Assembly (NCBI RefSeq): GCF_014204715.1
Contig: NZ_JACHLY010000001.1
Span: 1,767,001 to 1,831,000, forward strand
Source: Streptomonospora salina
GTDB taxonomy: Bacteria; Actinomycetota; Actinomycetes; Streptosporangiales; Streptosporangiaceae
Direction: 5' to 3'
DNA: 64,000 bases
Shown here in pieces: positions 54,720 to 64,000 of the stretch. Numbering within the stretch: position 1 is the stretch's first letter; each line of letters opens with the position of its first letter. Below the pieces are notes generated by a model that saw nothing but the letters and a program-made list of their open reading frames with translations, made no database searches and was not told the origin of the DNA. The position numbers and the translations under genes are program-made.

Positions 54720-55184
54720 CTAGGTTCCGCCGCTTTGCGGACCGCCGCGATTCACGGCCGCCAGCGCGAGGGTGATGAACACCATCACGATACCCCACGG
54801 CACCAGCACCCAGAGGAACCACGGGTAGCCGGCGGTGGCGCCGGTCAGAAGCAGGATCAGCCAGATCGTGAAGCACAGCAGGTTGACTCCGCCCCACAGC
54901 GCCCACGGAATCGCCAGTGCGGGGTCGCGCAGCAGCCCGCGGTCGGCGCCCAGCGGCGGTGGAGGCGCCTGCTCTTCCGCCCCCGGCGCGGTGAGATCGC
55001 CTGCGGGCAGGTCCGCGGTGAGCGGAACCAGGTCCTCGCGGGTGCGCGCGTTGTAGGCGCTCTCCAGCCGGCTGTTGAACTCCGCGTTCTCCAGGCGGCC
55101 CTCGGCGAAGTGCCGCTGGAGCAGCTTGGCGACCCGGTCCCGGTCGGTGTCGGAAGCCCGCATCCGCGGTGAGGACTCCGGCAT
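54720..55184 (-). CDS. DUF1707 membrane protein with 2TM domain
   Basis: 154 residues from the ATG at 55184 (GAGGAGGG site). The N-terminal DUF1707 domain (about 8-60: RASDTDRDRVAKLLQRHFAEGRLENAEFNSRLESAYNART in pieces) is a soluble helical module. Two membrane helices follow (about 93-113, 118-140). The family is actinobacterial and poorly known. It lies between map and infA as an insertion in the translation block, with gaps of 209 and 284 bp. Confidence 0.88.
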   Translation of the reverse strand: MPESSPRMRASDTDRDRVAKLLQRHFAEGRLENAEFNSRLESAYNARTREDLVPLTADLPAGDLTAPGAEEQAPPPPLGADRGLLRDPALAIPWALWGGVNLLCFTIWLILLLTGATAGYPWFLWVLVPWGIVMVFITLALAAVNRGGPQSGGT

Positions 55185-55393
55185 CGCCCCGCCCTCCTCG
55201 CACCTGAGCACACGGGCGGGTACCCGCCCGTGACGCCAATGGTAGGCGACCGGCCGGGCATCCGTACCCGGGCCGGAGGCCAGGGGCCGCGCGGAATCCC
55301 GCCGGAACCGCACGCTCGACCGACCGCGGCCGGATCCGGACGGACGGGCCGCCCGTGCCGGGCTGCGCCCGCCCGCGGGAGCGCCCGCGAACC

Positions 55394-56221
55394 TCAGTCG
55401 AAACCGGGGTCGGGAAATCCCATCGCGGCGATCCGCTCCCGGTTCTCCGTGCGCGCGGTCAGCACCAGCGGACCGTCGGCCGTGATGGCCACCGAATGCT
55501 CGAAGTGCGAGGACCGCTCGCCGTCGCGGGTCACCACGGTCCAGCCGTCCTCCAGCTCCATCACGTGCCGGGCGCCGGCGTTGGCCATCGGCTCGATCGC
55601 CAGGCACATGCCCTCGACGAGCTCCTGGCCCTTGCCCCGTTTGCCGTAGTTGAGCACGTGCGGGTCCATGTGCATCTCGGTCCCGATGCCGTGGCCGCCG
55701 TACTCCTGCACGTTGCCGAACCGGCCCTGCTCGCGCATGTAGCCGTCCACGGCGGCGCCGATGTCGCCCAAGCGGTTGCCGGGACGGAGCTCGGCGATGC
55801 CGCGCCACATGGCTTCCTCGCAGATCTCCATCAGCCGCGCATCCTGCGGGCGGAGCCCGCCCACCGCGAGCGTGACAGCGGAGTCGCCGTGCCAGCCGTC
55901 CAGGATGGCACCGCAGTCGATCGAGATGATGTCGCCGTCCGCCAGCACCTTCGAGGCGCGCGGGATGCCGTGGACGACCTCTTCGTTCACCGAGGCGCAG
56001 ATGGAGCCGGTGAAGCCGTAATAGCCCTTGAACGAGGGCACGGCGCCGGCCTCGCGGATGCTGCGCTCGGCGATCCCGTCGAGGTCGAGGGTGCTCATGC
56101 CGGGCTCGGCGGCGGCGCGCAGCCGATCCAGCGTGCGCGCCACCACCTTGCCCGCTTCGCGCATCTTCGCGATTTCGGCGGCGGTCTTCAGCTGCACCGC
56201 CGGCTGGGCCTTGCGGAACAT
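55394..56221 (-). CDS. map: Methionine aminopeptidase type I
   Basis: 275 residues. It removes the initiator Met from new proteins. All five metal ligands are visible: two Asp in SIDCGAILDGWHGDSAVT, His in GGHGIGTEMH, Glu in CLAIEPMANAG and Glu in SSHFEHSVAIT. The start ATG overlaps the adk stop (ATGA), so the genes are translationally coupled. Confidence 0.97.
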   Translation of the reverse strand: MFRKAQPAVQLKTAAEIAKMREAGKVVARTLDRLRAAAEPGMSTLDLDGIAERSIREAGAVPSFKGYYGFTGSICASVNEEVVHGIPRASKVLADGDIISIDCGAILDGWHGDSAVTLAVGGLRPQDARLMEICEEAMWRGIAELRPGNRLGDIGAAVDGYMREQGRFGNVQEYGGHGIGTEMHMDPHVLNYGKRGKGQELVEGMCLAIEPMANAGARHVMELEDGWTVVTRDGERSSHFEHSVAITADGPLVLTARTENRERIAAMGFPDPGFD

Positions 56222-56871
56222 CAGACGCCGCTTCGCAGCGCGGCCTGGGCCCGCCGGGTGACGTCGTCGACGTCGCCCGTGGCGTCGATGGCCACCAGGA
56301 TGCCCTCGTCCTCGTAGAACGCCACCAAGGGCTCGGTCTGCTCGCGGTAGACCTCCAGCCGGTGGCGGACGACCTCTTCGCGGTCGTCGTCACGCTGGAA
56401 CAGCTCACCGCCGCAGTTGTCGCACACGCCCTCGGCCCGGGGCGGCTCGAACTCCACGTGGTGCACGTGGTTGCAGTTGCGGCACTGCCGCCGTCCGGAG
56501 AGCCGCTTGACGACCTCCTCCTCGTCGGCCCTGAGCTCGACCACGGCGTCGAGCCGCTGGCCCAGACCGTCGAGGATCTTGTTCAGTACCTCGGCCTGGG
56601 CCACGTTGCGAGGGAAGCCGTCGAGGAGGAAGCCGTCCTTGGCGTCCTCCTCCTTCAGCCTGTCGCGGACCATGGCGTTGGTGACCTCGTCCGGGACGAG
56701 GTCGCCGCGGTCCATGTAGGCCTTGGCCTGCTTACCCAGCTCGGTACCACCGCTGACGTTGGCACGGAAGATGTCGCCTGTGGACACCTTCGGAATAGAC
56801 AATTCGGACGCCAAGATCTGGGCCTGGGTGCCTTTTCCGGCTCCCGGGGGTCCCACCAATACGGCACGCAC
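56221..56871 (-). CDS. adk: Adenylate kinase with zinc-type LID
   Basis: 216 residues from GTG. It interconverts ATP, AMP and ADP. P-loop [10 protein letters not shown] is at residues 7-16, the AMP site has [10 protein letters not shown] and LLDGFPRN. The long LID carries CRNC...CDNC, the four-Cys zinc site of Gram-positive adenylate kinases. The start shares a base with the secY stop (TAGTG); translation is coupled to secY and map. Confidence 0.97.
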   Translation of the reverse strand: MRAVLVGPPGAGKGTQAQILASELSIPKVSTGDIFRANVSGGTELGKQAKAYMDRGDLVPDEVTNAMVRDRLKEEDAKDGFLLDGFPRNVAQAEVLNKILDGLGQRLDAVVELRADEEEVVKRLSGRRQCRNCNHVHHVEFEPPRAEGVCDNCGGELFQRDDDREEVVRHRLEVYREQTEPLVAFYEDEGILVAIDATGDVDDVTRRAQAALRSGV

Positions 56872-58184
56872 TATCGCAAGAAACCTTCGTAGTTCCGCTG
56901 CTGGAGGTGACTCTCGATCTGCTTCACCGTGTCCAGCCCGACACCGACCATGATCAGGATGCTCGTACCGCCGAAGGGGAAGTTCTGTGTCGCACCGGAG
57001 GCTCCCAGCGCGACCATCGGCAGCAGAGCGATCAGCCCGAGGTACAGCGAACCGGGCGTCGTCAGCCGGGTGAGGACGAAGTCCAGGTACTCGGCGGTCG
57101 GACGCCCGGGACGGATACCCGGGATGAACCCACCGTACTTCTTCATGTTGTCGGCGACTTCAGCGGGGTTGAACGTGATGGCCACGTAGAAGAACGCGAA
57201 GCCGATGATCATCGCGAAGAAGGTCGCCATGTACACCGGGTGCGTGCCCGAGATGAAGTAGGTGTTGATGAAGTCGGCTACGGGGTTGTCGGCGTCCTGA
57301 CCCATCAGGCCGATGGCCAACTGCGGCAGGTACAGCAGCGACGACGCGAAGATCACCGGGATGATGCCGGCCTGGTTGACCTTCAGCGGGATGTAGGTGG
57401 AGCTGCCGCCGTACATCCGGCGGCCCACCATGCGCTTGGCGTACTGCACCGGGATGCGGCGCTGGGCCTGCTCGATGAAGACCACGCCGGCGATGAGGAA
57501 GAGGCCCGCCACGCAGATGAGCCCGAAGACCCAGGCTTCCTGCTCCTGGAACATCGTGGTCATCGCCGACGGGAAGCCCGCCACGACCGTGGTGAAGATC
57601 AGCAGCGACATGCCGTTGCCGACGCCGCGCTCGGTGATCAGCTCACCGAACCACATGATCAGCCCGGTACCCGCGGTCATGGTGACGACGATGGTCACCA
57701 GAGTCAGCGGATCCTGGTTGGGCATGTACGTGCTCACGGGGATCTGGCCCTGGAACAGCTGCCCGGTACGCGCCATCGCGACGATGCTCGAGGACTGCAG
57801 GACCGCCAGCAGCAGGGTCAGATACCGCGTGTACTGCGTGATCTTGCCCTGGCCGGACTGCCCCTCCTTCTTCAGAGCTTCAAGCCGCGGCACCACCACC
57901 GTGAGCAGGTTGATGATGATGCTGGCGGTGATGTAGGGCATGATCCCCAGCGCGAAGACGGCGAGCTGGAACAGCGCGCCTCCGCTGAAGAGGTTCAGCA
58001 GCGCGAAGACTCCACTGGAGTCCTGCGCTTGGACGGCCTCCAGCTGCTCGCGGATGGCCGCCGAGTTGATGCCCGGTGCCGGAATCACCGCTCCCAGCCG
58101 GAAGACCGTCAGGATGAACAGCGTGAAAAGCAGCTTGTTGCGGAGGTCAGGCGTGCGGAACGCACGGATGAACGCACCTAGCAC
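56871..58184 (-). CDS. secY: Protein translocase subunit SecY
   Basis: 437 residues from the GTG at 58184 (AGGAGGAG site). Ten membrane helices form the channel for exported proteins. Conserved parts: [82 protein letters not shown]. It is first of a secY-adk-map unit, because a terminator and spacer separate it from rplO. Confidence 0.97.
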   Translation of the reverse strand: MLGAFIRAFRTPDLRNKLLFTLFILTVFRLGAVIPAPGINSAAIREQLEAVQAQDSSGVFALLNLFSGGALFQLAVFALGIMPYITASIIINLLTVVVPRLEALKKEGQSGQGKITQYTRYLTLLLAVLQSSSIVAMARTGQLFQGQIPVSTYMPNQDPLTLVTIVVTMTAGTGLIMWFGELITERGVGNGMSLLIFTTVVAGFPSAMTTMFQEQEAWVFGLICVAGLFLIAGVVFIEQAQRRIPVQYAKRMVGRRMYGGSSTYIPLKVNQAGIIPVIFASSLLYLPQLAIGLMGQDADNPVADFINTYFISGTHPVYMATFFAMIIGFAFFYVAITFNPAEVADNMKKYGGFIPGIRPGRPTAEYLDFVLTRLTTPGSLYLGLIALLPMVALGASGATQNFPFGGTSILIMVGVGLDTVKQIESHLQQRNYEGFLR

Positions 58185-58431
58185 GTCTCCTCCTGCGAGG
58201 TTTCGGCGGCGGAACCGGTTCCAGACATCGCGGCCGATCCAGAATCGTCGTAGCACGGCGGCCCCGGGAGGGGTCCCGGGACCCTGGGGTCTTCGATCAA
58301 GCAGTATCGCACTGTAACAGCCAATCGCGGGGGGATGAGGATCGACCAGGCCATGGGGCATAACGCCCAGTGCCCGGACGATGGCACGCGGGCATCGCCC
58401 CCGAACCTACCCCAACCCGCCGATCAACGCG
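58185..58431 (-). promoter_or_regulatory. Leader/promoter region of secY
   Basis: Gene-free. Around 58295-58325 the sequence is AT-richer and contains possible minus-strand boxes (TTGGCT, then TTACAG or GATACT), but the spacing is not convincing. GGGTCCCGGGACCC (about 58271-58284) is a perfect 14-bp palindrome in the leader. Confidence 0.4.
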
Positions 58432-58483
58432 CAGGGGCGCCCACCGGTTCCCCCTCTGCGGGTTGCACCGGTGGGCGCCCCTG
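58432..58483 (-). terminator. Terminator after rplO
   Basis: A perfect 17-bp stem (58432-58448 with 58467-58483), 18-nt loop, 20 bp past the rplO stop. It ends the spc operon before secY. Confidence 0.75.
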
Positions 58484-58503
58484 GCGTGATGCGGCGATCA
58501 TTC

Positions 58504-58968
58504 CTACCGCGCGGTGGCGCTGCCACCGGCCGCGGCGATCTTCTCCCGGGCCGAGGCCGAGAACGCGTCGGCGGTCACCTGGACCGCCACCGAGATCTCG
58601 CCCTCGCCCAGAACCTTGACGAGCTGGTTCTTGCGAACCGCGCCATTGGCGACCAAGCCCTCGACGGTGACCTCGCCACCCTCGGGGTAGAGCTCCTCGA
58701 TCTTGTCCAGGTTGACCACCTGGTAAGTGGTCTTGAACCGGGCGTTGCTGAAGCCCTTGAGCTTCGGGATCCGCTTGATCAGCGGCATCTGCCCGCCCTC
58801 GAAGCCGACCGGAACCGTAGAACGGGCCTTGGTGCCCTTGGTTCCGCGGCCCGCCGTCTTGCCCTTGGACGCTTCGCCGCGACCCTTGCGGATCTTGGCC
58901 TTGTTGGACCCCGGGGCCGGCTTCAGGTGGTGCAGCTTGACCGGCTCGTCGGGCGTGTAGTCGCTCAT
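58504..58968 (-). CDS. rplO: Ribosomal protein L15
   Basis: 154 residues. [35 protein letters not shown] in the loop-rich start (quoted in part), [19 protein letters not shown] and the C-terminal [19 protein letters not shown]. Late-assembly large-subunit protein. Its ATG overlaps the rpmD stop (4 bp). Last gene of the spc operon here. Confidence 0.97.
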   Translation of the reverse strand: MSDYTPDEPVKLHHLKPAPGSNKAKIRKGRGEASKGKTAGRGTKGTKARSTVPVGFEGGQMPLIKRIPKLKGFSNARFKTTYQVVNLDKIEELYPEGGEVTVEGLVANGAVRKNQLVKVLGEGEISVAVQVTADAFSASAREKIAAAGGSATAR

Positions 58969-59153
58969 GCGTCAACCTCCTCGACGTTCACGAGGTGCGC
59001 GACGATGGTGATCTGCCCGCGCACGGCGCGGTCGTCCGCCCGCACGACGGACGAGCCGATCCGGCGCAGTCCCAGCGAACGCAGGCTGTCGCGCTGCTTC
59101 TGATTGCCGCCGATCTTGGAACGGACCTGGGTGATCTTCAGCTTGTTGGCCAT
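58965..59153 (-). CDS. rpmD: Ribosomal protein L30
   Basis: 62 residues; [21 protein letters not shown] and [29 protein letters not shown]. Complete bacterial L30 (uL30). Two bases after rpsE, overlapping rplO by 4 bp. Confidence 0.97.
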   Translation of the reverse strand: MANKLKITQVRSKIGGNQKQRDSLRSLGLRRIGSSVVRADDRAVRGQITIVAHLVNVEEVDA

Positions 59154-59155
59154 GG

Positions 59156-59758
59156 TCAGTTACCCGCCTTCGCCTCAGCACGGGCGCGCAGCATGGCGGC
59201 CGGAGCCACGTCCTCCAGGGGCAGCCCCCGCCGTGCGGCGATCTCTTCCGGCTGGTTGAGACCCTTCAGCGCCGCAACGGTGGCGTGCACGATGTTCAGC
59301 GGGTTCGACGAGCCCAGCGACTTGCTCAGCACGTCGTGGATCCCGGCGCACTCCAGCACCGCACGGACCGGACCGCCGGCGATGACACCGGTACCGGGTG
59401 CGGCCGGGCGCAGGAGCACGACGCCGGCGGCGTCCTCGCCCTGAACCCAGTGCGTGATCGTGCCCTGGACGCGCGGCACGCGGAAGAAGTTCTTCTTCGC
59501 GGTCTCGACGCCCTTGGCGATGGCCGACGGGACCTCTTTGGCCTTCCCGTAGCCGACGCCCACCATGCCGTTGCCGTCACCGACGACGACCAGGGCGGTG
59601 AAGCTGAAGCGACGACCGCCCTTGACCACCTTGGCGACCCGGTTGATGGTCACGACTTTTTCGATGTAGGAGACACCCTTGTCTGCGGCGCCGCCGCGGC
59701 GATCGTCGCGGCGGTCACGCCGCTCGCCACCGGCGCCGCGCCGCGGAGCTGCAGCCAT
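59156..59758 (-). CDS. rpsE: Ribosomal protein S5
   Basis: 200 residues. ATG at 59758 after AGAGGA. An Arg/Gly-rich N-terminal tail of 25 residues precedes the double-stranded RNA-binding-like domain ([21 protein letters not shown]) and the S5 C-terminal domain ([41 protein letters not shown]). Guards decoding fidelity with S4 and S12. Confidence 0.97.
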   Translation of the reverse strand: MAAAPRRGAGGERRDRRDDRRGGAADKGVSYIEKVVTINRVAKVVKGGRRFSFTALVVVGDGNGMVGVGYGKAKEVPSAIAKGVETAKKNFFRVPRVQGTITHWVQGEDAAGVVLLRPAAPGTGVIAGGPVRAVLECAGIHDVLSKSLGSSNPLNIVHATVAALKGLNQPEEIAARRGLPLEDVAPAAMLRARAEAKAGN

Positions 59759-59804
59759 CAGTGGTTCCTCTTCTCATTGGTGAAAATGCTTGCGACCGGG
59801 TTCA

Positions 59805-60191
59805 TCAGAACTCCAGTCCGCCGGCGCGCGCGCCGTCGGCCAGCGCGGCGATACGGCCGTGGTAGCGGTAACCGCCGCGGTCGAACACCACCGACGAGAC
59901 GTCCGCGTCCTTGGCGCGCTGCGCGAGCAGCTCGCCGACCTGGCGGGACTTGTCGGACTTGGTGCCTTCGCCGCCGCGGATGTCGCGGTCCAACGTGGAG
60001 GCCGCCACCATCGTGTGGTGCCGGGTGTCGTCCACGATCTGGGCTTCGATGTGCTTGGAGGACCGGAACACGACCAGGCGCGGACGCTCCGGGGTCCCCG
60101 AGATCTTCTTCCGGACCCGAAGGTGGCGGCGCGCGCGGGACGTCGCGCGCTTCGCCGTGGCCTTGCGGACCGGTGCCGTGGTCTTAGCCAT
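59805..60191 (-). CDS. rplR: Ribosomal protein L18
   Basis: 128 residues. [60 protein letters not shown]. Binds 5S rRNA in the central protuberance. It follows rplF by 2 bp. Confidence 0.97.
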   Translation of the reverse strand: MAKTTAPVRKATAKRATSRARRHLRVRKKISGTPERPRLVVFRSSKHIEAQIVDDTRHHTMVAASTLDRDIRGGEGTKSDKSRQVGELLAQRAKDADVSSVVFDRGGYRYHGRIAALADGARAGGLEF

Positions 60192-60193
60192 GA

Positions 60194-60733
60194 CTACTTC
60201 TTCCCAGCCTTTCCGGCCTTGCGGCGAACCCGCTCACCCTGGTACCGCACGCCCTTGGCCTTGTAGGGGTCGGGGCGGCGCAGATTGCGGATGTTCGAGG
60301 CGACCTGACCCACGAGCTGCTTGTCGATGCCGTCGACGTGCAGCACGGTCGGCTTCTCGACGCGGAACGTGATGCCTTCGGGCGGCTCCATCACGATCGG
60401 GTGGCTGTAGCCCAGGTCGAACTCCAGGTTGGAGCCCTTGGCCTGGACGCGGTAACCGACGCCGTGGATCTCCAACGTCTTCGTGTAGCCGTTGGAGACG
60501 CCCTCGATGAGGTTGGCGATGAGCGCACGGGTGAGCCCGTGCAACGAGCGGTTGTCCGGCTTGTCGTCGGGCCGGTTCACGTGGAGCTCGTCGTCCTCCC
60601 AGCCGATCGTGATCGGCTCGGGAACCCGGTGGCCCAGCTCGCCCTTCGACCCCTTGACCTTGACGTCCTGCCCGTCGATGGTGACCTCGACGCCCTTGGG
60701 AACCGAGATCGGCCGTCGACCAATACGCGACAT
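60194..60733 (-). CDS. rplF: Ribosomal protein L6
   Basis: 179 residues. [20 protein letters not shown] start, [20 protein letters not shown] in the middle, and the C-terminal [24 protein letters not shown] binding 23S rRNA near the factor-binding site. Eighteen bases after rpsH. Confidence 0.97.
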   Translation of the reverse strand: MSRIGRRPISVPKGVEVTIDGQDVKVKGSKGELGHRVPEPITIGWEDDELHVNRPDDKPDNRSLHGLTRALIANLIEGVSNGYTKTLEIHGVGYRVQAKGSNLEFDLGYSHPIVMEPPEGITFRVEKPTVLHVDGIDKQLVGQVASNIRNLRRPDPYKAKGVRYQGERVRRKAGKAGKK

Positions 60734-60751
60734 GACGAAATCCCTCCCCTT

Positions 60752-61150
60752 CTACCAGACGTAGGCGAGGACTTCGCCGCCCACGCCGCGCTTCTTGGCC
60801 TGCTTATCGGTCATCAGGCCGCCGGACGTCGAAATGATGGCGACGCCGAGGCCGCCCAGCACGCGCGGAAGGTTGTCCTTCTTCGCGTAGACGCGCAGGC
60901 CGGGCTTGGAAACCCGCCGCACGCCGGCGATGGAGCGCTCGCGCGTGGGCCCGTACTTGAGGTCGACCACCAGGCTCTTGCCCACGGCGGCCTCCTCGCT
61001 GCGCCAGCCCTGCACGAAGCCCTCCTGCTGGAGGATCTCGGCGATGTGCGCCTTGATCTTGGAATACGGCATCACCACGGTGTCGTGGTAAGCCGAATTC
61101 GCGTTTCGCAGACGTGTAAGCATGTCTGCGATCGGGTCGGTCATCGTCAT
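60752..61150 (-). CDS. rpsH: Ribosomal protein S8
   Basis: 132 residues from the ATG at 61150 (GAAGGG ten bases upstream); a second ATG two codons on is possible. [16 protein letters not shown] and the C-terminal [11 protein letters not shown] with [13 protein letters not shown]. Binds 16S rRNA early. S8 is the regulator of the spc operon in E. coli. A 309-bp gap with a terminator lies upstream, unlike the tight spacing elsewhere. Confidence 0.96.
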   Translation of the reverse strand: MTMTDPIADMLTRLRNANSAYHDTVVMPYSKIKAHIAEILQQEGFVQGWRSEEAAVGKSLVVDLKYGPTRERSIAGVRRVSKPGLRVYAKKDNLPRVLGGLGVAIISTSGGLMTDKQAKKRGVGGEVLAYVW

Positions 61151-61391
61151 GGCCGATAGGCCCTTCCTCACCGCGGTTTCCCCAAGGACAGGCCTTTCCC
61201 TTCAAGACCTGTTCCCGCGCCGGACGCGGGTTCCTCTAGGACCTACGGCGTGGTCATGGGCACCGCGCCGATCGCCGGCACCGTGCCCTGTCGGTTCTAT
61301 GTCGTACTGCGTGGTGCACACGCCCCGGGCGGATCCGGGGCCGTGTCTCCTACGTCCGCTCCGCACGCCGGCGGCCGCCTCGCCGGCGGCC
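61151..61391 (-). promoter_or_regulatory. Unusual spacer inside the spc operon, probable rpsH promoter/leader
   Basis: No gene. GCCGGCGGCCGC occurs twice (about 61368 and 61383), a CCCGCG...CGCGGG hairpin lies near 61214-61230, and AT-richer bases near 61288-61320 could be a promoter for rpsH onward. Boxes are not clear. Confidence 0.4.
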
Positions 61392-61451
61392 GCGCCTGTG
61401 CCCGGGGCCGGGCCCGCCTTCGCGGCGGTGCCGCTCCCCGGGCACAGGCGC
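61392..61451 (-). terminator. Terminator directly after rpsZ
   Basis: A perfect 16-bp stem (61392-61407 with 61436-61451), 28-nt loop, 9 bp past the rpsZ stop. It splits the usual spc operon. Confidence 0.65.
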
Positions 61452-61459
61452 AGGAGGAA

Positions 61460-61645
61460 CTACCAGCTCGCCTTGGCGATACCGGGCAGCTCGCCGCGGT
61501 GGGCCATCTCGCGGAAGCAGATACGGCAGAGGCCGAACTTCCTGAAGACGGCTCGCGCGCGCCCGCACCGCGAGCACCGAGTATATGCGCGAACGCTGTA
61601 CTTCTGCTTCCGGTTCGCCTTGGCGATCAGTGCCTTCTTAGCCAT
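61460..61645 (-). CDS. rpsZ: Ribosomal protein S14, zinc type (Z)
   Basis: 61 residues, ATG at 61645 and stop at 61460. Short S14 with zinc ribbon: [20 protein letters not shown], then [18 protein letters not shown]. The 61-residue zinc form is normal in actinobacteria; many carry a zinc-free copy elsewhere under Zur control. It follows rplE by 8 bp. Confidence 0.97.
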   Translation of the reverse strand: MAKKALIAKANRKQKYSVRAYTRCSRCGRARAVFRKFGLCRICFREMAHRGELPGIAKASW

Positions 61646-61653
61646 GCTCTCCC

Positions 61654-62238
61654 CTAGGACTCCTTGAAGGGGAAGCCGAGCTGCTTCAGCAGGCTGCGCC
61701 CCTCGTCGTCGTTGGTCGCCGACGTGACGACCGTGATGTCCATACCGCGCTGGCGGTCGACCCGGTCGGGGTCGATCTCGTGGAACATCACTTGCTCGGT
61801 CAGCCCGAAGGTGTAGTTCCCGCGCCCGTCGAACTGCTTGGGCGAAAGCCCGCGGAAGTCGCGGATCCGGGGCAGGGCCAGGGAGAGCAGCCGGTCGAGG
61901 AACTCCCACATCCGGTCGCCGCGCAGCGTCGCGCTGACGCCGATCGGCATGCCCTCGCGCAGCTTGAACTGCGCGATGGAGTTCTTCGCGCGGTTGACCC
62001 GCGGCTTCTGTCCGGTGATCAGCGACAGGTCGTTGACAGCGCCCTGGATCAGCTTGGCATCGCGCGCGGCGTCGCCCACACCCATGTTCACCGCGATCTT
62101 GGTGAGACCGGGAACCTGCATGATGTTGCGGATCTCGAACTCGTCGCGCAGAGCCGGGATGATCTCGGAGCGGTACTTCTCCTTCAGCCGCGGCATCGCC
62201 GGGGCCTGCGGAGCGGAGGTCTCGGTGTCGACCGTCAT
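61654..62238 (-). CDS. rplE: Ribosomal protein L5
   Basis: 194 residues; [20 protein letters not shown] core start after a 15-residue tail, [56 protein letters not shown]. Binds 5S rRNA and contacts P-site tRNA. Overlaps rplX by 4 bp. Confidence 0.97.
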   Translation of the reverse strand: MTVDTETSAPQAPAMPRLKEKYRSEIIPALRDEFEIRNIMQVPGLTKIAVNMGVGDAARDAKLIQGAVNDLSLITGQKPRVNRAKNSIAQFKLREGMPIGVSATLRGDRMWEFLDRLLSLALPRIRDFRGLSPKQFDGRGNYTFGLTEQVMFHEIDPDRVDRQRGMDITVVTSATNDDEGRSLLKQLGFPFKES

Positions 62239-62543
62239 GAGATGTCCTTACCGGTACGGCGGGAGACCCGAACCTTGGTTCCGTCTTCCTCGAAGCGGTA
62301 GCCGACGCGGGTGGCCTTGCCGTCCTCCACGACCGCGACGTTGCTCACGTGGATGGGAGCCTCCATGGTGACGACCTCACCCTGCTGGCCGCCCGCCGGG
62401 TTCGCCCGCTTGTGCTTCTTGATGAGGTTGACGCCCTCGACGACGACACGCTGCTCCCGGGGCAGGGCCTTGACGACCTTCCCGGTGGCACCCTTGTCCT
62501 TGCCGGCGATGACGACGACCTCGTCGTCCTTCTTGATCTTCAT
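62235..62543 (-). CDS. rplX: Ribosomal protein L24
   Basis: 102 residues; [22 protein letters not shown] (KOW motif), [35 protein letters not shown]. Early assembly initiator of the large subunit. Three bases after rplN. Confidence 0.97.
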   Translation of the reverse strand: MKIKKDDEVVVIAGKDKGATGKVVKALPREQRVVVEGVNLIKKHKRANPAGGQQGEVVTMEAPIHVSNVAVVEDGKATRVGYRFEEDGTKVRVSRRTGKDIS

Positions 62544-62546
62544 CGC

Positions 62547-62915
62547 CTAGAGCACCTCCGGCGCTAGCGAGATGATGCGCATGTACTTCTTGTCCCGCAG
62601 CTCGCGCCCGACCGGGCCGAAGATGCGGGTACCGCGCGGGTCCCCACCGTCCTTGATGAGCACGGCCGCGTTCTCATCGAAGCGGATGTAGGAGCCGTCG
62701 GGCCGGCGGCGCTCCTTTGAGGTGCGCACGATCACGGCCTTGACGACATCGCCCTTCCTTACGCCCGCGGCGGGGAGGGCGTCCTTCACCGTCGCCACGA
62801 TGGTGTCGCCGATGCCCGCGTAGCGCCGACCCGAGCCGCCGAGGACACGGACGGTCAAGATTTCCTTGGCCCCCGTGTTGTCGGCGACCTTGAGTCGCGA
62901 CTCCTGCTGAATCAC
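62547..62915 (-). CDS. rplN: Ribosomal protein L14
   Basis: 122 residues; [83 protein letters not shown]. Large-subunit bridge protein. A 106-bp gap separates it from rpsQ, where a promoter for the following genes may lie. Confidence 0.97.
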   Translation of the reverse strand: MIQQESRLKVADNTGAKEILTVRVLGGSGRRYAGIGDTIVATVKDALPAAGVRKGDVVKAVIVRTSKERRRPDGSYIRFDENAAVLIKDGGDPRGTRIFGPVGRELRDKKYMRIISLAPEVL

Positions 62916-63021
62916 GTCTTCTCCTGATATATGCGCGCGCGGCCCGCCGGCCTCGCGCTGCTAGGTGGTCACAACACCCCTGGGGCAGCCGATCTCCACG
63001 AACCGACCGCCGGTTCCGGGG

Positions 63022-63297
63022 CTACTTGGCCTTCTCCAGGATCTCCACGACGCGCCAGCGCTTGGTTGCGGACATCGGCCGGGTCTCCATCAGGCGGACC
63101 CGGTCGCCGACGCCGCAGTTCTCGCCCTCGTCGTGGGCCTTGTACCTGGTCGTGCGGCGGATGACCTTGCCGTAAAGCGAGTGCTTCATACGGTCTTCCA
63201 CCTCGACGACCACGGTCTTCGACATCTTGTCGCTGACGACGTAGCCCTCGCGCACCTTGCGGTAATTCCGCGTCGAGCTCTGCGTGGTCTCGCTCAT
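63022..63297 (-). CDS. rpsQ: Ribosomal protein S17
   Basis: 91 residues; [63 protein letters not shown]-fold protein of the small-subunit body. Overlaps rpmC by 4 bp. Confidence 0.97.
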   Translation of the reverse strand: MSETTQSSTRNYRKVREGYVVSDKMSKTVVVEVEDRMKHSLYGKVIRRTTRYKAHDEGENCGVGDRVRLMETRPMSATKRWRVVEILEKAK

Positions 63298-63548
63298 TCG
63301 GCTGCTTCCTTCGTCTTCTCAGCCGACTCACCGGTCAGCGGCATGATTCCGAGCTCGTGCTCGCGCATGACCGTGTAGATCCGAGCGATCTCACGCTTCA
63401 CGGTGCGCAGCCGGCTGTGGTTGTCCAGCTGCCCGGTGGCGGCCTGGAAGCGGAGGTTGAACAGCTCCTCCTTCGCCTCCTTGAGCTTGCCGACCAGGTC
63501 CTCGACGGACTGGCCGCGCAGCTCCTGGGCGGTCAGGGACTTAGCCAT
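63294..63548 (-). CDS. rpmC: Ribosomal protein L29
   Basis: 84 residues from the ATG at 63548. Two-helix protein: [19 protein letters not shown] and [34 protein letters not shown]. Sits at the tunnel exit, docking SRP and trigger factor. Its ATG shares one base with the rplP stop (TGATG). Confidence 0.97.
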   Translation of the reverse strand: MAKSLTAQELRGQSVEDLVGKLKEAKEELFNLRFQAATGQLDNHSRLRTVKREIARIYTVMREHELGIMPLTGESAEKTKEAAE

Positions 63549-63964
63549 CACACCTCCACTTCGCGCTTCACGAACTTGCACTTCATAGGGAGCTTGTGCA
63601 TCGCCCGGCGCATGGCCTCCTTGGCGACCGGCTCCGGAACTCCCGACAGCTCGAACATGACGCGCCCGGGCTTGACCGGCGCCACCCACCACTCGGGCGA
63701 ACCCTTGCCGGAACCCATGCGGGTCTCGGCCGGCTTCTTGGTGATCGGCCGGTCCGGGAAGATGTTGATCCACACCTTGCCGCCACGGCGGATGTGCCGC
63801 GTCATGGCGATACGTGCGGCCTCGATCTGCCGGTTGGTGACGTAGGCCGAACCCAGCGCCTGGATACCGAACTCACCGAAGTTGACCTTCGTGCCGCCCT
63901 TGGCCCGGCCCGTGAGGTCGGGATGGTGCTGCTTGCGGTACTTGATCTTGCGGGGAATCAGCAT
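63548..63964 (-). CDS. rplP: Ribosomal protein L16
   Basis: 138 residues; [84 protein letters not shown]. Near the peptidyl-transferase centre. Starts 3 bp after the rpsC stop. Confidence 0.98.
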   Translation of the reverse strand: MLIPRKIKYRKQHHPDLTGRAKGGTKVNFGEFGIQALGSAYVTNRQIEAARIAMTRHIRRGGKVWINIFPDRPITKKPAETRMGSGKGSPEWWVAPVKPGRVMFELSGVPEPVAKEAMRRAMHKLPMKCKFVKREVEV

Positions 63965-63967
63965 CGG

Positions 63968-64000
63968 TCAGCTCCCCTCGTTCCCGGACTTGTCCGCGCC
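63968..64000 (-). CDS. rpsC: Ribosomal protein S3, C-terminal end (cut by window)
   Basis: Only ten codons and a TGA stop are visible (ending NEGS). Low-complexity charged S3 tails are usual in actinobacteria. Identity rests on position: rpsC always precedes rplP in this operon. Confidence 0.8.
   Translation of the reverse strand, partial: GADKSGNEGS

Overview
The window is GC-rich chromosomal DNA from an actinobacterium. Codons strongly prefer G/C at the third position, GTG starts are frequent, and there are DUF397/XRE, DUF1707, DUF4913 and DUF6069-type genes. The ribosomal block matches the Streptomyces/Streptosporangiales layout, with no rpsD between rpsK and rpoA. A single-chain enzyme fusing glycine/sarcosine and sarcosine/dimethylglycine N-methyltransferases (12269-13924) suggests a salt-adapted lineage, possibly Nocardiopsaceae or Actinopolyspora-like. 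That placement is inference. I saw no rRNA, tRNA, IS element, prophage or CRISPR array.

Left third (1-21.5 kb): accessory metabolism and stress. It holds a GH3 glycosidase with a fascin-like insert (5' end outside the window), a PRC-barrel/DUF2382 stress protein, a DHFR-like reductase, GTP-dependent PEP carboxykinase with a nested TGGTYTA-type operator, a secreted-repeat lipoprotein, an acyl-CoA dehydrogenase/SDR/quinone oxidoreductase cluster, a tandem universal stress protein and the betaine synthase with an unusually AT-rich upstream region. These are followed by a DUF6069-type membrane protein, an orphan PaaC-like protein, a STAS anti-sigma antagonist, an M50-type membrane protease and a histidine kinase/response regulator/DUF4097 operon.

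Middle (21.5-35 kb): a molybdate operon (HTH-Mop regulator, modABC); an XRE/DUF397 pair divergent from three small unknown genes; a 21-bp perfect inverted repeat; a PrsW-type protease; an EEP-family phosphatase/nuclease; a NUDIX hydrolase; bifunctional NAD(P)HX epimerase/dehydratase; a 32-codon candidate small gene; an alpha/beta hydrolase and a DUF4913 protein.

Right part (35-64 kb): core cell-envelope and translation genes. coaA, a sortase-type DUF11 surface protein, glmS and glmM flank an iron-siderophore ABC transporter that has an iron box in its divergent promoter. glmS has a DasR-like site upstream. Then come rplM-rpsI, a proline-rich membrane protein and, all on the minus strand, rpsC(partial)-rplP-rpmC-rpsQ-rplN-rplX-rplE-rpsZ // rpsH-rplF-rplR-rpsE-rpmD-rplO // secY-adk-map, a DUF1707 gene, infA-rpmJ-rpsM-rpsK-rpoA-rplQ-truA. 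Strong hairpins break this block after rpsZ, after rplO and after rplQ, so it is probably several transcription units. GlmS and GlmM both feed UDP-GlcNAc synthesis, and the putative DasR-like sites at glmS and pckG would tie amino-sugar status to envelope precursors and gluconeogenesis.
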